Source: Venatoribacter pacificus (GTDB lineage: Bacteria; Pseudomonadota; Gammaproteobacteria; Pseudomonadales; Oceanobacteraceae). From it: 64,000 nt of DNA. Numbering within the stretch: position 1 is the stretch's first letter; each line of letters opens with the position of its first letter. This document shows positions 7,807 through 16,893 of the stretch, in pieces. Below the pieces are notes generated by a model. That model saw only the letters and a program-made list of their open reading frames with translations, was not told where the DNA came from and did not search any database. The DNA lies in NCBI RefSeq assembly GCF_025318105.1, contig NZ_JAOANI010000012.1, forward strand, positions 248,001-312,000, given 5' to 3'. The translations under genes were made by a program, and so were the position numbers.

Positions 7807-8511
7807 CTAGAACGGCCACCACTCCTCGGCTTTAGTTCTAGGCTTGGCCTTGGCGCCGGACTCATCGGTTGTGCTGTCATCGGCAGCGCCCGGATTACCA
7901 TCAAACACATGTTCCAGCATTTCATCTTCTGCCGGCGGACGAGGTTTCAGACGATCGCGGCCATGATGAATCATTTTGGTTACCGGCAATTCCGACAAGG
8001 CGATGCTGGGTGCAACCAGCTGCAAAGGGCCATCTCCCAGCGGGATTTCTTCAAGATCCGGCTGAATCGATGGCGGATCGATTTCGGAATAGCGCAGGTA
8101 ATACACTTTGCCTGGCTTCACCTCTAACCTGAGCTGCGCCACGCGTTTAATGACGAATTCACCAACACCTTCCAACCCGAGCAGACCGCGGCGGATAACC
8201 ACATCGTACTCACCGGGCTCCATTTCATACCAGGTGTAACCGCCCCCCTTGATATTGAACAGGCGCTCACCATCAACATTGAAGCTAGGGGTTTCCAGCT
8301 CATCCATCGACCATTGAGTCGCAGGACGGTAGACGTAGATTAATGCAGCATTTTCATAATCCCAGCGGTAACCGACGGGTTTGAAGTTCTGGCCGTCCGG
8401 CTCGGAGACATACGAGCCGAAACTGTCCCCGACAGACTGATGAATGGTACATCCGCCCAGCAGCAGTGAGAGCAGCACAGAAGAAAGACCAAGCGACACG
8501 ATTCTTATCAT
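7807..8511 (-). CDS. DUF2846-type lipoprotein
   Basis: 234 residues from ATG at 8511 (AGGAAAAT upstream); a longer open frame to 8640 lacks a signal sequence and is rejected. N-terminal lipoprotein signal ends in LLGGC. Residues about 50-150 show the DUF2846 pattern (ALIYVYRPA, PSFNVDGERLF, YTWYEMEPGEYDVVI, GKVYYLRY). The C-terminal third is proline- and acid-rich and ends in EEWWPF. Function of the family is unknown; a periplasmic or outer-membrane structural role is only a guess. It is divergent from the tandem paralog pair at 8705-9627, sharing a 193-bp intergenic region. Confidence 0.75.
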   Translation of the reverse strand: MIRIVSLGLSSVLLSLLLGGCTIHQSVGDSFGSYVSEPDGQNFKPVGYRWDYENAALIYVYRPATQWSMDELETPSFNVDGERLFNIKGGGYTWYEMEPGEYDVVIRRGLLGLEGVGEFVIKRVAQLRLEVKPGKVYYLRYSEIDPPSIQPDLEEIPLGDGPLQLVAPSIALSELPVTKMIHHGRDRLKPRPPAEDEMLEHVFDGNPGAADDSTTDESGAKAKPRTKAEEWWPF

Positions 8512-8704
8512 TATTATTTTCCTGCCCGTGTTGGGTAAAAGCAGTACCTGACGACATAAGGCGCCCGCTCTGCAACGTTGTCTGCCAGAGCCTTGTGCCC
8601 GACAAAATTTACAACGCAAAACCGGCTGGCCAGTGTACATAAAAAACTCAGCTTGCTATGATGACATAATTACAAAAAATAACAAAAACAAAAGGGGTCA
8701 ACAC

Positions 8705-9196
8705 ATGGAAAGATCCTGTTACATCACTGCCTGTATTCTGCTGACACTGACTGCCGCCTCCACACAGGCTGCACCGGTGAATGAATCCTATTATTCCGCT
8801 GATCTGGAAGACGCGGTTGCAGATGCCAAGCGCAATCCGGTCAACGACGAGTACGTCGGCCGCTCCTGGTATAACCGCACCACATCGAAAAGCTTCCCTC
8901 TGCCTAAACTGCTCAACACCGAAATGGATGCTGAGGTCATTGAAGGCGCAATGGGCCCGACCGCTGCCGGTGAAGCCGCCGCTCTTGAAGCTCAGCAACC
9001 CGTGCGCGATGTCGCTCAGGGTCGTAAGAGCAAGCAGGAAACGCTGGCCGAAGCCAAGAAAAAGCAGGATAAACCCGACGACGAGACCGTGGTTGAGCGA
9101 TCAAAAGAAATCTATGTTCGCGAAGCCCGCTCAGAAAACAGCCGGGTCACGGATATCCGTGCAACCGTGACCATCAAGGCCAGCTACAAGCCCTGA
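8705..9196 (+). CDS. Exported protein of unknown family, paralog of its neighbour
   Basis: 163 residues from ATG at 8705, after AAGGGGT; the open frame extends upstream without a signal. A signal peptide ends near STQA-APV. The mature N-terminus NESYYSADLEDAVADAK and SWYNRTTSKSFPLPKLLNTEM matches the next gene closely. The middle is charged, with a Lys/Glu-rich stretch, and the tail VTDIRATVTIKASYKP resembles a beta strand pair. I do not recognise the family. Probably co-transcribed with the paralog that begins 18 nt later. Confidence 0.7.
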   Translation: MERSCYITACILLTLTAASTQAAPVNESYYSADLEDAVADAKRNPVNDEYVGRSWYNRTTSKSFPLPKLLNTEMDAEVIEGAMGPTAAGEAAALEAQQPVRDVAQGRKSKQETLAEAKKKQDKPDDETVVERSKEIYVREARSENSRVTDIRATVTIKASYKP

Positions 9197-9213
9197 CTGT
9201 ACCGGAGGTTGCC

Positions 9214-9627
9214 ATGAAAAAAATCGTTATCGGTCTGCTGGGCATATCTGCTGCTTCCGCGCTGAGTCTGAGTGCGGTGGCAGCCAATCCACACGACGAG
9301 TATTACTCGAACGATATTTTTACTGCCATCGAAGAAGCCAGGCAGCGCACGCATCATTACGATTACAGCCATGCTCAGCGCTACAACCGCTCAACCTCAC
9401 AAAGCATCCCGCTTTCACGTCTGCTGAACAAAGAAATGGCGCAGACCATTGTCGAAACACCTGACAGCATCGACGTCGACCCGCAAGCCCAGAACACAGA
9501 AAACCTGGACAGCGAAACCCTCAGCGCGCGCGACAACGAAAAACTTCCGACCATTGAAGCAGCACCACTGAGTCTGCCAACCAACGTCAGTATCGGCGCC
9601 ACGACCGTTACCGTGACAGCACGCTGA
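9214..9627 (+). CDS. Exported protein of unknown family, tandem paralog
   Basis: 137 residues with a clean signal peptide (ending AVA-ANP) and a GGAGG ribosome binding site. It shares with the previous product the block DEYYSNDIFTAIEEA and RYNRSTSQSIPLSRLLNKEM (consensus YNR-S/T-TS-x-S-x-PL-x-x-LLN-x-EM) and a short beta-like tail (VSIGATTVTVTAR). The acidic central part differs in length and composition. Tandem duplication followed by divergence is the simplest reading. Function unknown. Confidence 0.7.
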   Translation: MKKIVIGLLGISAASALSLSAVAANPHDEYYSNDIFTAIEEARQRTHHYDYSHAQRYNRSTSQSIPLSRLLNKEMAQTIVETPDSIDVDPQAQNTENLDSETLSARDNEKLPTIEAAPLSLPTNVSIGATTVTVTAR

Positions 9628-9712
9628 CAGCCAGAACTCTCTCTTCGGGCATGATCGCTTTTTGGGGTATTGCCGCTCACCAGACACAGCAAAAAACACG
9701 CACAGAAACGCA

Positions 9713-10654
9713 TCACCCTGTAAGGCTGGTGCGGATTTTTGCGCGCAAAGGTGTCGCCAATTGCAACAAAATACGGTCGCGCTGCCAAAGCGTGCGGGCA
9801 CCTGCGGTCAGCAGCGGCAGCATTGCATCCTGACACGCCAACAACGCTTCCAGAGCATCCAGCGCTGTCAGTGAATATTGCTGTGGCTGCGCAGCAAAAC
9901 ACTGCGCCAGCTTTTCTGCAACAGCGATCAAATTCTGCGTACCGGCGGTGGTGTTGGCATTAGCGCTGGTGTTGCTGCTTGTGTTGCCGTTGATGTCGTC
10001 ATTGATGTTGAGTTCAGAAACGTCCTTCTCAGCAGAAATATTGGCCAGCAACCAGCCACTGAACGCCAGTGCCACGTGCACATCTTCCCAGTAACGGAAG
10101 GGTTTATTCAAACGCTGGTGAGCATTCTCGCAGCGATAGCCGGAAGTAATCTGTACGTCGTTAAAACGCACCGGCGTATGCGGCACATCCGGCAGAAATG
10201 GCTGCGCTTTACGAGCCGTTAATGCCTCAACACCATTCGCCCTGGCAGCAACCTGCACGCACAGCAGACCATCGTCACCGGCGGCAACCACATAGAGTAA
10301 ATCAAGCCCGTTTTCTGCCAGCATGACATGGGATTTCTCACCGTTCAGGCAGCTTGTTGCAGCACTAAAACGGGTTTGCATCTGACTCAGAGAGCGCAAC
10401 CCGGCTTCAGAAATACAGAACGCCGCCCAGGCATCAGCAGCAAGCGCCGGATCCAGCTGACGCATGGCGGCCTGATAGCCACAGAAAAACGCCGTCCCCG
10501 GTGTATCCGCCCGCAAACCGAGCTGCCAGGCCGTTGCAACAGACGTATGGGTAAGAAAAGACGTTGCCAGTTCGCGGCGCAACCGCACCGCGTCCCGGCT
10601 GAGCGACAGACGCGGAGCGCAAGCCCCGGTCTGCCATTGAGCACACAGCGACAT
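9713..10654 (-). CDS. Degenerate acyl-CoA dehydrogenase-like protein
   Basis: 313 residues. The part at about 75-130 (AFCISEAGLRSLSQMQ, SCLNGEKSHVMLAENGLDLLYVVA) recalls the flavin-contact region of acyl-CoA dehydrogenases, but the usual T-E-P-x-x-G-S-D motif is degraded and I cannot find a convincing catalytic glutamate. A low-complexity Asn/Thr/Ser stretch (about 216-240) interrupts the helical domain. The protein is shorter than the usual 380 or so residues. It may be a non-catalytic relative. Its ATG overlaps the stop of the upstream membrane-protein gene (TAATG), so the two are translationally coupled. Confidence 0.55.
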   Translation of the reverse strand: MSLCAQWQTGACAPRLSLSRDAVRLRRELATSFLTHTSVATAWQLGLRADTPGTAFFCGYQAAMRQLDPALAADAWAAFCISEAGLRSLSQMQTRFSAATSCLNGEKSHVMLAENGLDLLYVVAAGDDGLLCVQVAARANGVEALTARKAQPFLPDVPHTPVRFNDVQITSGYRCENAHQRLNKPFRYWEDVHVALAFSGWLLANISAEKDVSELNINDDINGNTSSNTSANANTTAGTQNLIAVAEKLAQCFAAQPQQYSLTALDALEALLACQDAMLPLLTAGARTLWQRDRILLQLATPLRAKIRTSLTG

Positions 10655-11466
10655 TATTGCGCGCTGCCACCCAGAGCATTCTGGATACGGTCCAGACGAA
10701 TCTGAATATCTTCAATCTCCAGCTTCATATCCGCCAGATTGCCACCGGCTCCGCTCTGACGCATCTTGGTCATCGCGGCTTCCAGCGACTGAATACTCTC
10801 GGTATTTTGCGCAACACGCAGTTCAGTTTCAGCCGGCATCGCCAGGACCTGCGCTTCTACTTTGGCAATTTTCTTCTTCATGTCAGCGAGGCTGGCATCC
10901 AGTTTTTTCTGCGTGGCGGCATCGCCAGCAGCGATCGCTTTCTGCTGTTTATCGGTATTGGCTTTCAGCTCTTTATCCAGACCGGCCAGCGATCCTTTTA
11001 AAGCCCCAATGGCTTTTTCATTGCTGGCGATATCCGCTTTATTGCGCTTATTCGCCACATCCCACAGCTTACGGATTTCGGTATCGTGCTCTTTGATAAT
11101 AACCTTCAGAGCATCCAGCGACAGGTTGGCATTTTCACCGGTAACCGACAGCTTTTCATTCAGCACATTAATGTTGGCGGCCTGACTCTTCAGCACCGCT
11201 TCGGCATTGGCAAACTGACCCTGCAAAGTTTGCAGCTGCATAAACAAGAACGCAGCCAGCCCCCCCATACCTAAAGCAATCACCAGCGCGGCAACCGCCA
11301 GAGTTTGTTTCGGAGCCGGAGCGGTAACAGACGCTGTCGGGCCTGTTTTTGCTGCGGCAGCCCGCTGGGCTGCAATCCGGCGCGCCTGCAGTTGTTTCTG
11401 GCGCAGTGCAATATCTTCCTGTGACGGTTTCATATCCGGCATCAGCGGTTCTTTTTCTTTATCCAT
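10654..11466 (-). CDS. Single-pass membrane protein with long coiled coil
   Basis: 270 residues from ATG at 11466, 6 nt after GGGGA. Charged cytoplasmic N-terminus (about 1-50), one membrane helix at about 54-76 (LAVAALVIALGMGGLAAFLFM), then an almost wholly helical, coiled-coil periplasmic part up to the end with repeated Lys/Ala/Glu/Asp heptads. No enzymatic motif. It resembles scaffold or envelope coiled-coil proteins only in general form. First gene of a two-gene operon with the acyl-CoA-dehydrogenase-like protein. Confidence 0.6.
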   Translation of the reverse strand: MDKEKEPLMPDMKPSQEDIALRQKQLQARRIAAQRAAAAKTGPTASVTAPAPKQTLAVAALVIALGMGGLAAFLFMQLQTLQGQFANAEAVLKSQAANINVLNEKLSVTGENANLSLDALKVIIKEHDTEIRKLWDVANKRNKADIASNEKAIGALKGSLAGLDKELKANTDKQQKAIAAGDAATQKKLDASLADMKKKIAKVEAQVLAMPAETELRVAQNTESIQSLEAAMTKMRQSGAGGNLADMKLEIEDIQIRLDRIQNALGGSAQ

Positions 11467-11493
11467 TTTTTGTCCCCACGAAAATATCATCAT

Positions 11494-11660
11494 TATTATT
11501 GCGCCCAGTATAACGGCATCTGCCGTCAGTATAAATTCTGAGCGCTGTTATTATTTTCCACCGTCTTCCGCACGCATTCCGCCGGTTGCGTAACGATTGC
11601 GACACAGAAGACAGCAATCGGACAGAGACAGTCTGTTCAATACCCTTACAAACCGCATGA
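11494..11660. other. Intergenic region between divergent genes
   Basis: Upstream sequence of the coiled-coil gene (minus) and of sodB (plus). No gene seen; the sodB promoter element is listed separately. Confidence 0.5.
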
Positions 11661-11690
11661 ATAGCACCCTAAATACAGGGGTGCTATGAT
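11661..11690 (+). promoter_or_regulatory. Putative sodB promoter with overlapping palindrome
   Basis: TGCTATGAT at 11682-11690 is an extended -10 element. It forms the right arm of a near-perfect palindrome, ATAGCACC-CT / AGGGGTGCTAT (one base missing on the left). That geometry would let a repressor cover the -10. No good -35 hexamer is seen, as is common for extended -10 promoters. The leader to the sodB start would be about 110 nt. Confidence 0.4.
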
Positions 11691-11804
11691 TCGGGCTCTA
11701 AAGAAGCTCTGTCCGGTTGAGCATTGCCATGCCCGATACTTGCAGAGCTTTGATAATCCAGCAAGACATATGCAACCCGACTCAGTAACGAATGGAGAGA
11801 CACC

Positions 11805-12386
11805 ATGGCATTTGAATTACCTGCCCTGCCGTACGCAAAAGACGCACTGGAACCGCACATTTCTGCCGAAACCCTGGATTTCCACCACGGTAAGCACCAC
11901 AACACCTACGTTGTTAAGCTGAACGGCCTGATCGGCGGTACTGAGTTTGAAGGCAAAACTCTGGAAGACATCATCAAGACGTCTTCCGGTGGCGTATTCA
12001 ACAACGCAGCGCAGATCTGGAACCACACGTTCTACTGGAACAGCCTGAGCCCTAACGGCGGTGGCGAACCTACTGGCGCGGTAGCAGACGCTATCAACGC
12101 AGCATTCGGTTCTTTTGCTGATTTCCAGGCCAAGTTCAACGATATGGCTGTTAACAACTTCGGTTCCAGCTGGACCTGGCTGGTGAAAAAAGCTGACGGC
12201 ACTCTGGACATTGTTAACACCTCCAACGCTGCAACTCCGATCACTGAAGGCCTGACCCCACTGATCACTGTTGACCTGTGGGAACACGCTTACTACATCG
12301 ACTACCGCAACGTACGTCCGGATTACCTGAAAGGTTTCTGGGCTCTGGTTAACTGGGAATTCGCTAACGCGAACTTCGCTGCTTAA
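11805..12386 (+). CDS. sodB: Superoxide dismutase, iron type
   Basis: 193-residue cytosolic Fe-superoxide dismutase converting superoxide to oxygen and peroxide. Metal ligands fall exactly at the usual positions: His27, His74, Asp157 (VDLWEHAYY) and His161. Gln70 (NNAAQIWNHTFYW) is the active-site residue typical of the iron enzymes. No signal peptide. ATG has GGAGAG upstream. Followed by a strong terminator, so probably monocistronic. Confidence 0.97.
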   Translation: MAFELPALPYAKDALEPHISAETLDFHHGKHHNTYVVKLNGLIGGTEFEGKTLEDIIKTSSGGVFNNAAQIWNHTFYWNSLSPNGGGEPTGAVADAINAAFGSFADFQAKFNDMAVNNFGSSWTWLVKKADGTLDIVNTSNAATPITEGLTPLITVDLWEHAYYIDYRNVRPDYLKGFWALVNWEFANANFAA

Positions 12387-12400
12387 TCAGCCTTTGTGGT

Positions 12401-12434
12401 AAAAAGAAAACCGGGTTTTTACCCGGTTTTTTTA
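12401..12434 (+). terminator. Intrinsic terminator after sodB
   Basis: CCGGG-TTTTTA-CCCGG stem followed by seven T residues, 20-odd bases after the sodB stop. Confidence 0.85.
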
Positions 12435-12464
12435 TGTCTGTGACTCTGAGAAAACGGAAACACT

Positions 12465-13052
12465 ATGAAGCTACTGCTCGCCTCCGGCTCGCCGTACCGC
12501 CGTGAATTACTGGCCCGGTTACGCATTCCCTTTGATTGCGCCAGCCCGGATATTGACGAGACACCATCGGCAGACGAATCACCACAGGATTACGTCACCC
12601 GTCTGGCACACGAAAAAGCCCGTGCATTAACCGCACAATATCCGCAACACTGGATTATCGGCAGCGATCAGACCTGTGTCTTAAACAACCAGATCTGCGG
12701 CAAGCCCGGCAACCACGACAACGCCGTAGCGCAACTGCAACGCGCCAATGGCCAGCGGGTCAGCTTTTATACCGGCCTGTGTTTGCTGAACAGCGCGAGC
12801 GGTGAATATTATTCACTGACCGAACCTTTCCATGTGCATTTCCGCAATCTGAGTCACGCGGAAATTGAGCATTACGTAGCACTGGAGCAACCATACGACT
12901 GCGCCGGCAGCTTTAAAGTAGAAGGGCTGGGGATTAATTTATTCGAAAAACTGGAAGGGCGTGATGGCAACAGTCTGATCGGTCTGCCATTGATCGGCCT
13001 GATCGATTTAATGCGCAAGGCCGGATTAAACCCACTGGAACTGGCGCAGTAA
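12465..13052 (+). CDS. yceF: Maf-family nucleotide pyrophosphatase, YceF type
   Basis: 195 residues of the Maf/HAM1 fold. The YceF subgroup hydrolyses 7-methyl-GTP and so acts as a house-cleaning enzyme. Motifs read in order: LASGSPYRRELL at the N-terminus, IDETPSADESPQDYV, the catalytic-loop region IIGSDQTCVL with the conserved Asp, GKPGN, FYTGLCLLN, and CAGSFKVEGLG / LEGRDGNSLIGLPL at the C-terminus. These match YceF rather than the dTTP/UTP-type YhdE. Closed by a terminator shared with gspD. Confidence 0.92.
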   Translation: MKLLLASGSPYRRELLARLRIPFDCASPDIDETPSADESPQDYVTRLAHEKARALTAQYPQHWIIGSDQTCVLNNQICGKPGNHDNAVAQLQRANGQRVSFYTGLCLLNSASGEYYSLTEPFHVHFRNLSHAEIEHYVALEQPYDCAGSFKVEGLGINLFEKLEGRDGNSLIGLPLIGLIDLMRKAGLNPLELAQ

Positions 13053-13068
13053 TTTAAAGGGCGAAAAG

Positions 13069-13097
13069 TAAAAAGCCCCGAAAATCGGGGCTTTTTA
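13069..13097. terminator. Bidirectional terminator between yceF and gspD
   Basis: AAAAAGCCCCG-AAAAT-CGGGGCTTTTT, symmetric A and T runs; serves convergent yceF (plus) and gspD (minus). Confidence 0.9.
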
Positions 13098-13119
13098 CCA
13101 GCAGTAACCGCAGGTGCTG

Positions 13120-15027
13120 TTAATCTTTCTTACGATTACCCGGTAATCCCTGGAACAGTTTTTCCAGTTCGGCGTCCACATCTTCGCGGCCTAATTTATC
13201 GGACAGGCTGAACTCCCAGATGCCGTTGTATTTATCTTCCGTCAGCTTACGGGCCACGCCGGTATTGTTAACAATGGTCGGACGCAGAAATACCATCAGG
13301 TTGCTCTTCACCTGTGTTACCGATTTCGATTTAAATAACCAGCCCAGCAGCGGAATATCACCCAGTAACGGCACTTTGCTTTCCACTTCACGGATATCAT
13401 CACGAATCAGACCACCCAGTACGATGGTTTCTTCGTTCTCTGACAGAATCATGGTTTTAATCGAACGTTTGTTGGTGATCAAATCAGCACTGCCGTCGAT
13501 GGTGGTTTGCGATACCGACTCGGCTGTTGCTTCCACTTCCAGACGAATCGCTTCGCCATTATGAATGTGCGGCTTAACCTTAAGCGAAATACCCACGTCT
13601 TTACGATCAATGGTGGTAAACGGATTGGTGTTGCTGCTGGAAGCGGTAGAGCCGGTACGGAACGGAACGGTCTGACCAACAATGATTTCTGCTTCCTGGT
13701 TATCCAGCGTCATGATGCTTGGCGTCGACAGCAGGTTGGTCAGGCTGTTGCTCGCCAGCGCCTGCAGAATCACACCAAAATCCACTTCGCCGTTCACTTC
13801 ATGATAACCACCAATGGTCAGGCCGCTGCCCAGTGCAGATGCCGGATTACCGGTGGCAATGCCGGTGGCAATCGTACTCAGTGACGGGCCGGAATTAGAG
13901 AAGTTGGTGCCAGCGACCGGTGCATCCAGATTACCGGTTGCCCACTGCACGCCCAGCGCATCGGTGATATCGCCGGTGACTTCGACAATAGCCGATTCAA
14001 TCAGGACCTGCGCACGACGGACATCCAGCGCCGCCACCAGTTCTTCCACTTCTTTCATTAATGATGGTTCAGCGCGAATAACCAGCGCATTGAGTTCTTC
14101 GTCGGCATGAATACCGGCTTTGCCTTTGGCCTGCGAGGCGTCTTTATCGGCGGCAGAAGAGGCGTCGGCGAGTAAATTTTTCAGCAGTTCGGCCAGTTTT
14201 TTCGCATCGGCATATTGCAGACGGATAACCTTGGCACTGCCGGAGAAATACGATGGCTGATCGAGTTCTTCAATTAATTTACGGACACGTTCACGCGCGC
14301 TTTTTTCGCCTTTAATAATCAGGCGATTACTGCGCTCATCGGCCACCACACGGATCGATCCGGCGGTATTTTCGTTGGCATTGGCGGCCGTACCCTGCGA
14401 CACCTTAGCCGGATCGAGGCTCTGCAGCATGGTTACCACGTTGCCCACCCAGGCTTCTTTCAGCTGAATCACTTCCAGCTCTTCGCTGCCGGATTTATCC
14501 AGACGATCGATAATCTGTTCAATACGCTGAATATTGGCGGCGTGATCAGAGATAATCAGCGCATTCGCCGATTTAACCCCAGCCAGGTGACCGTATTTAG
14601 CCACCAGCGGACGCAGAATCGGTACCAGATCCAGCGCCGGAGTATTTTTAATCATGATGACTTTGGTCAGCATCTCCTGGCTGTCGACGGCAACACGCTC
14701 ATCCAGATCACGGCCCTGCTGTTTCACATCATTCTGTTGCACAATCAGAATGACATCGCCGGCTGGTACAGCAACGTAACCCTGTACCTGCAATACTGAT
14801 AAAAACAGTTCGTAAACGCCTTCTTGATTCATGGCTTCGCTGGAAAGCACGTTTACTTTGCCTTTTACCCGCGGATCAACCACAAAGCTCTTGCCGGTAA
14901 TATCAGCGACCTGACTGATGAAGGCACCAATATCTGCTTCCTTCAGATTAATCTGCCAACTGTCCTGCGCGGCCTGTGCTCCGGCGCTGACCAACAGCAT
15001 GATGACGAATGCCCACTGCTTTAACAC
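13120..15027 (-). CDS. gspD: Type II secretion system secretin
   Basis: 635-residue outer-membrane secretin. Signal peptide (ending GAQA), then N0 (about 22-95) and three N1-N3 ring-building repeats (PALDLVPILRPLVAKYG, QLKEAWVGNVVTMLQSL, RLQYADAKKLAELLKNLL), then the secretin channel domain with its diagnostic VPLLGDIPLLGWLFKSK near residue 567. A short S-domain-like tail ends after GLPGNRKKD. Start is GTG at 15027 with AAAGGAT upstream. It forms the exit pore through which folded exoproteins pass. Downstream of gspC by 12 nt. The remaining gsp genes are not in this window. Confidence 0.95.
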   Translation of the reverse strand: MLKQWAFVIMLLVSAGAQAAQDSWQINLKEADIGAFISQVADITGKSFVVDPRVKGKVNVLSSEAMNQEGVYELFLSVLQVQGYVAVPAGDVILIVQQNDVKQQGRDLDERVAVDSQEMLTKVIMIKNTPALDLVPILRPLVAKYGHLAGVKSANALIISDHAANIQRIEQIIDRLDKSGSEELEVIQLKEAWVGNVVTMLQSLDPAKVSQGTAANANENTAGSIRVVADERSNRLIIKGEKSARERVRKLIEELDQPSYFSGSAKVIRLQYADAKKLAELLKNLLADASSAADKDASQAKGKAGIHADEELNALVIRAEPSLMKEVEELVAALDVRRAQVLIESAIVEVTGDITDALGVQWATGNLDAPVAGTNFSNSGPSLSTIATGIATGNPASALGSGLTIGGYHEVNGEVDFGVILQALASNSLTNLLSTPSIMTLDNQEAEIIVGQTVPFRTGSTASSSNTNPFTTIDRKDVGISLKVKPHIHNGEAIRLEVEATAESVSQTTIDGSADLITNKRSIKTMILSENEETIVLGGLIRDDIREVESKVPLLGDIPLLGWLFKSKSVTQVKSNLMVFLRPTIVNNTGVARKLTEDKYNGIWEFSLSDKLGREDVDAELEKLFQGLPGNRKKD

Positions 15028-15039
15028 ACTAAATATCCT

Positions 15040-15906
15040 TTAATTAAGCTTGTGATTAACAACAAAGCGACTGTTGCCACGCTGCACTTCAATGCGCGCG
15101 TTGCCTTCACTGCTGACCTGTTGCAATAACTGTTGATCGCTTTGCGGATCACCCAGCGCCTGACCATTAACCGATAACACAATATCTCCGGGCTGCATCT
15201 GCAACGCCGTCAGCATAGAGCCCGGCTGCACACGATAGCCCTGACCGGAGCCAATCGCCTCCAGACCCATTTCACGCATCGCGCCTTCGGCATCGTTGGC
15301 AACTTCGTCGGTCACCACACTCATAAAATCACCGGGGTTACGCACCTGCTTAAAACGCTCACGCAGGGAACCGGAACGGCGGGTATCGGCACGCGGAGCC
15401 GCCACGGCTCTGGCGCTGATGCCAGCGTTGGATTCTTCATCAAATTTCAGGGTTTCCAGCTTGCCGTTGGTGTCGAGGATGACTTTGTCGTCATAGACAC
15501 CGGCCAGACGCGTCCGTCCCTGCACCGCATCTCCGATGCGGTAAAATTCTCCCTGGCCGCCTTTCGGCGCAATGATGGCACTGGATGCTTCATTGCTGGT
15601 GCTGCGGGTTACACCCAGTAACTGCAGGCGCAGGCGGGTATCGGGGGCATCCACTTCTTTTGCCACCGCCTCCAGCGGTTCGGCACTGACATCACCAAAC
15701 AGATGATATTGGCCCGTTCCGGCTAATGCGCCGCCCTGTGACTCGCCCCTGGCCTGCGATGGTGCCTTCAGCAGCAGCGGCTCCGGGGCAACAATCAGCC
15801 AGGTCAGATGCGCAAGCTGCCAGGATAACAGGACCGTAAGGGCTGTCTTACCCAGCACCAGCGTCCAGCGCTGCCAGCTCATTAACTCAGCCACGTTATC
15901 TGCCAA
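15040..15906 (-). CDS. gspC: Type II secretion system inner-membrane protein GspC
   Basis: 288 residues. Short cytoplasmic start, one membrane helix (about 14-35), HR domain (about 68-150, LRLQLLGVTRS, AIIAPKGGQGEFYRIGD) that contacts GspD N0, and a C-terminal PDZ domain (about 210-285, GYRVQPGS, LQPGDIVLSVNGQALGDP). Links the inner-membrane platform to the secretin and helps select substrates. Start appears to be TTG at 15906 with CGGAG 9 nt before; GTG at 15894 or ATG at 15882 are alternatives. Between gspN and gspD. Confidence 0.9.
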   Translation of the reverse strand: MADNVAELMSWQRWTLVLGKTALTVLLSWQLAHLTWLIVAPEPLLLKAPSQARGESQGGALAGTGQYHLFGDVSAEPLEAVAKEVDAPDTRLRLQLLGVTRSTSNEASSAIIAPKGGQGEFYRIGDAVQGRTRLAGVYDDKVILDTNGKLETLKFDEESNAGISARAVAAPRADTRRSGSLRERFKQVRNPGDFMSVVTDEVANDAEGAMREMGLEAIGSGQGYRVQPGSMLTALQMQPGDIVLSVNGQALGDPQSDQQLLQQVSSEGNARIEVQRGNSRFVVNHKLN

Positions 15907-15939
15907 AACGTTCGTACTCCGTAAACGAAGCGCCCAAGG

Positions 15940-16710
<771 letters not shown>

Positions 16711-16796
16711 GGTATTTGTCGTTATCCCTGAAAATATCAGCGGGTCATTCTACTCAACGGGGGCGCTAAATCTAAAGGAGCAATATGACATTACTG

Positions 16797-16830
16797 TAAA
16801 AAAGCCGGAGATTCTTACAGAACCTCCGGC
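16797..16830 (-). terminator. Intrinsic terminator after the ceramidase-like gene
   Basis: GCCGGAG and CTCCGGC pair across a 13-nt loop; on the minus strand the stem is followed by TTTTTT. It separates the ceramidase-like gene from gspN. Confidence 0.7.
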
Positions 16831-16893
16831 ATCGGACGTCAATTCCGGCGCTGCGACGGGGTTATTCCACCAACACGCAGCGCACCTGAACTC

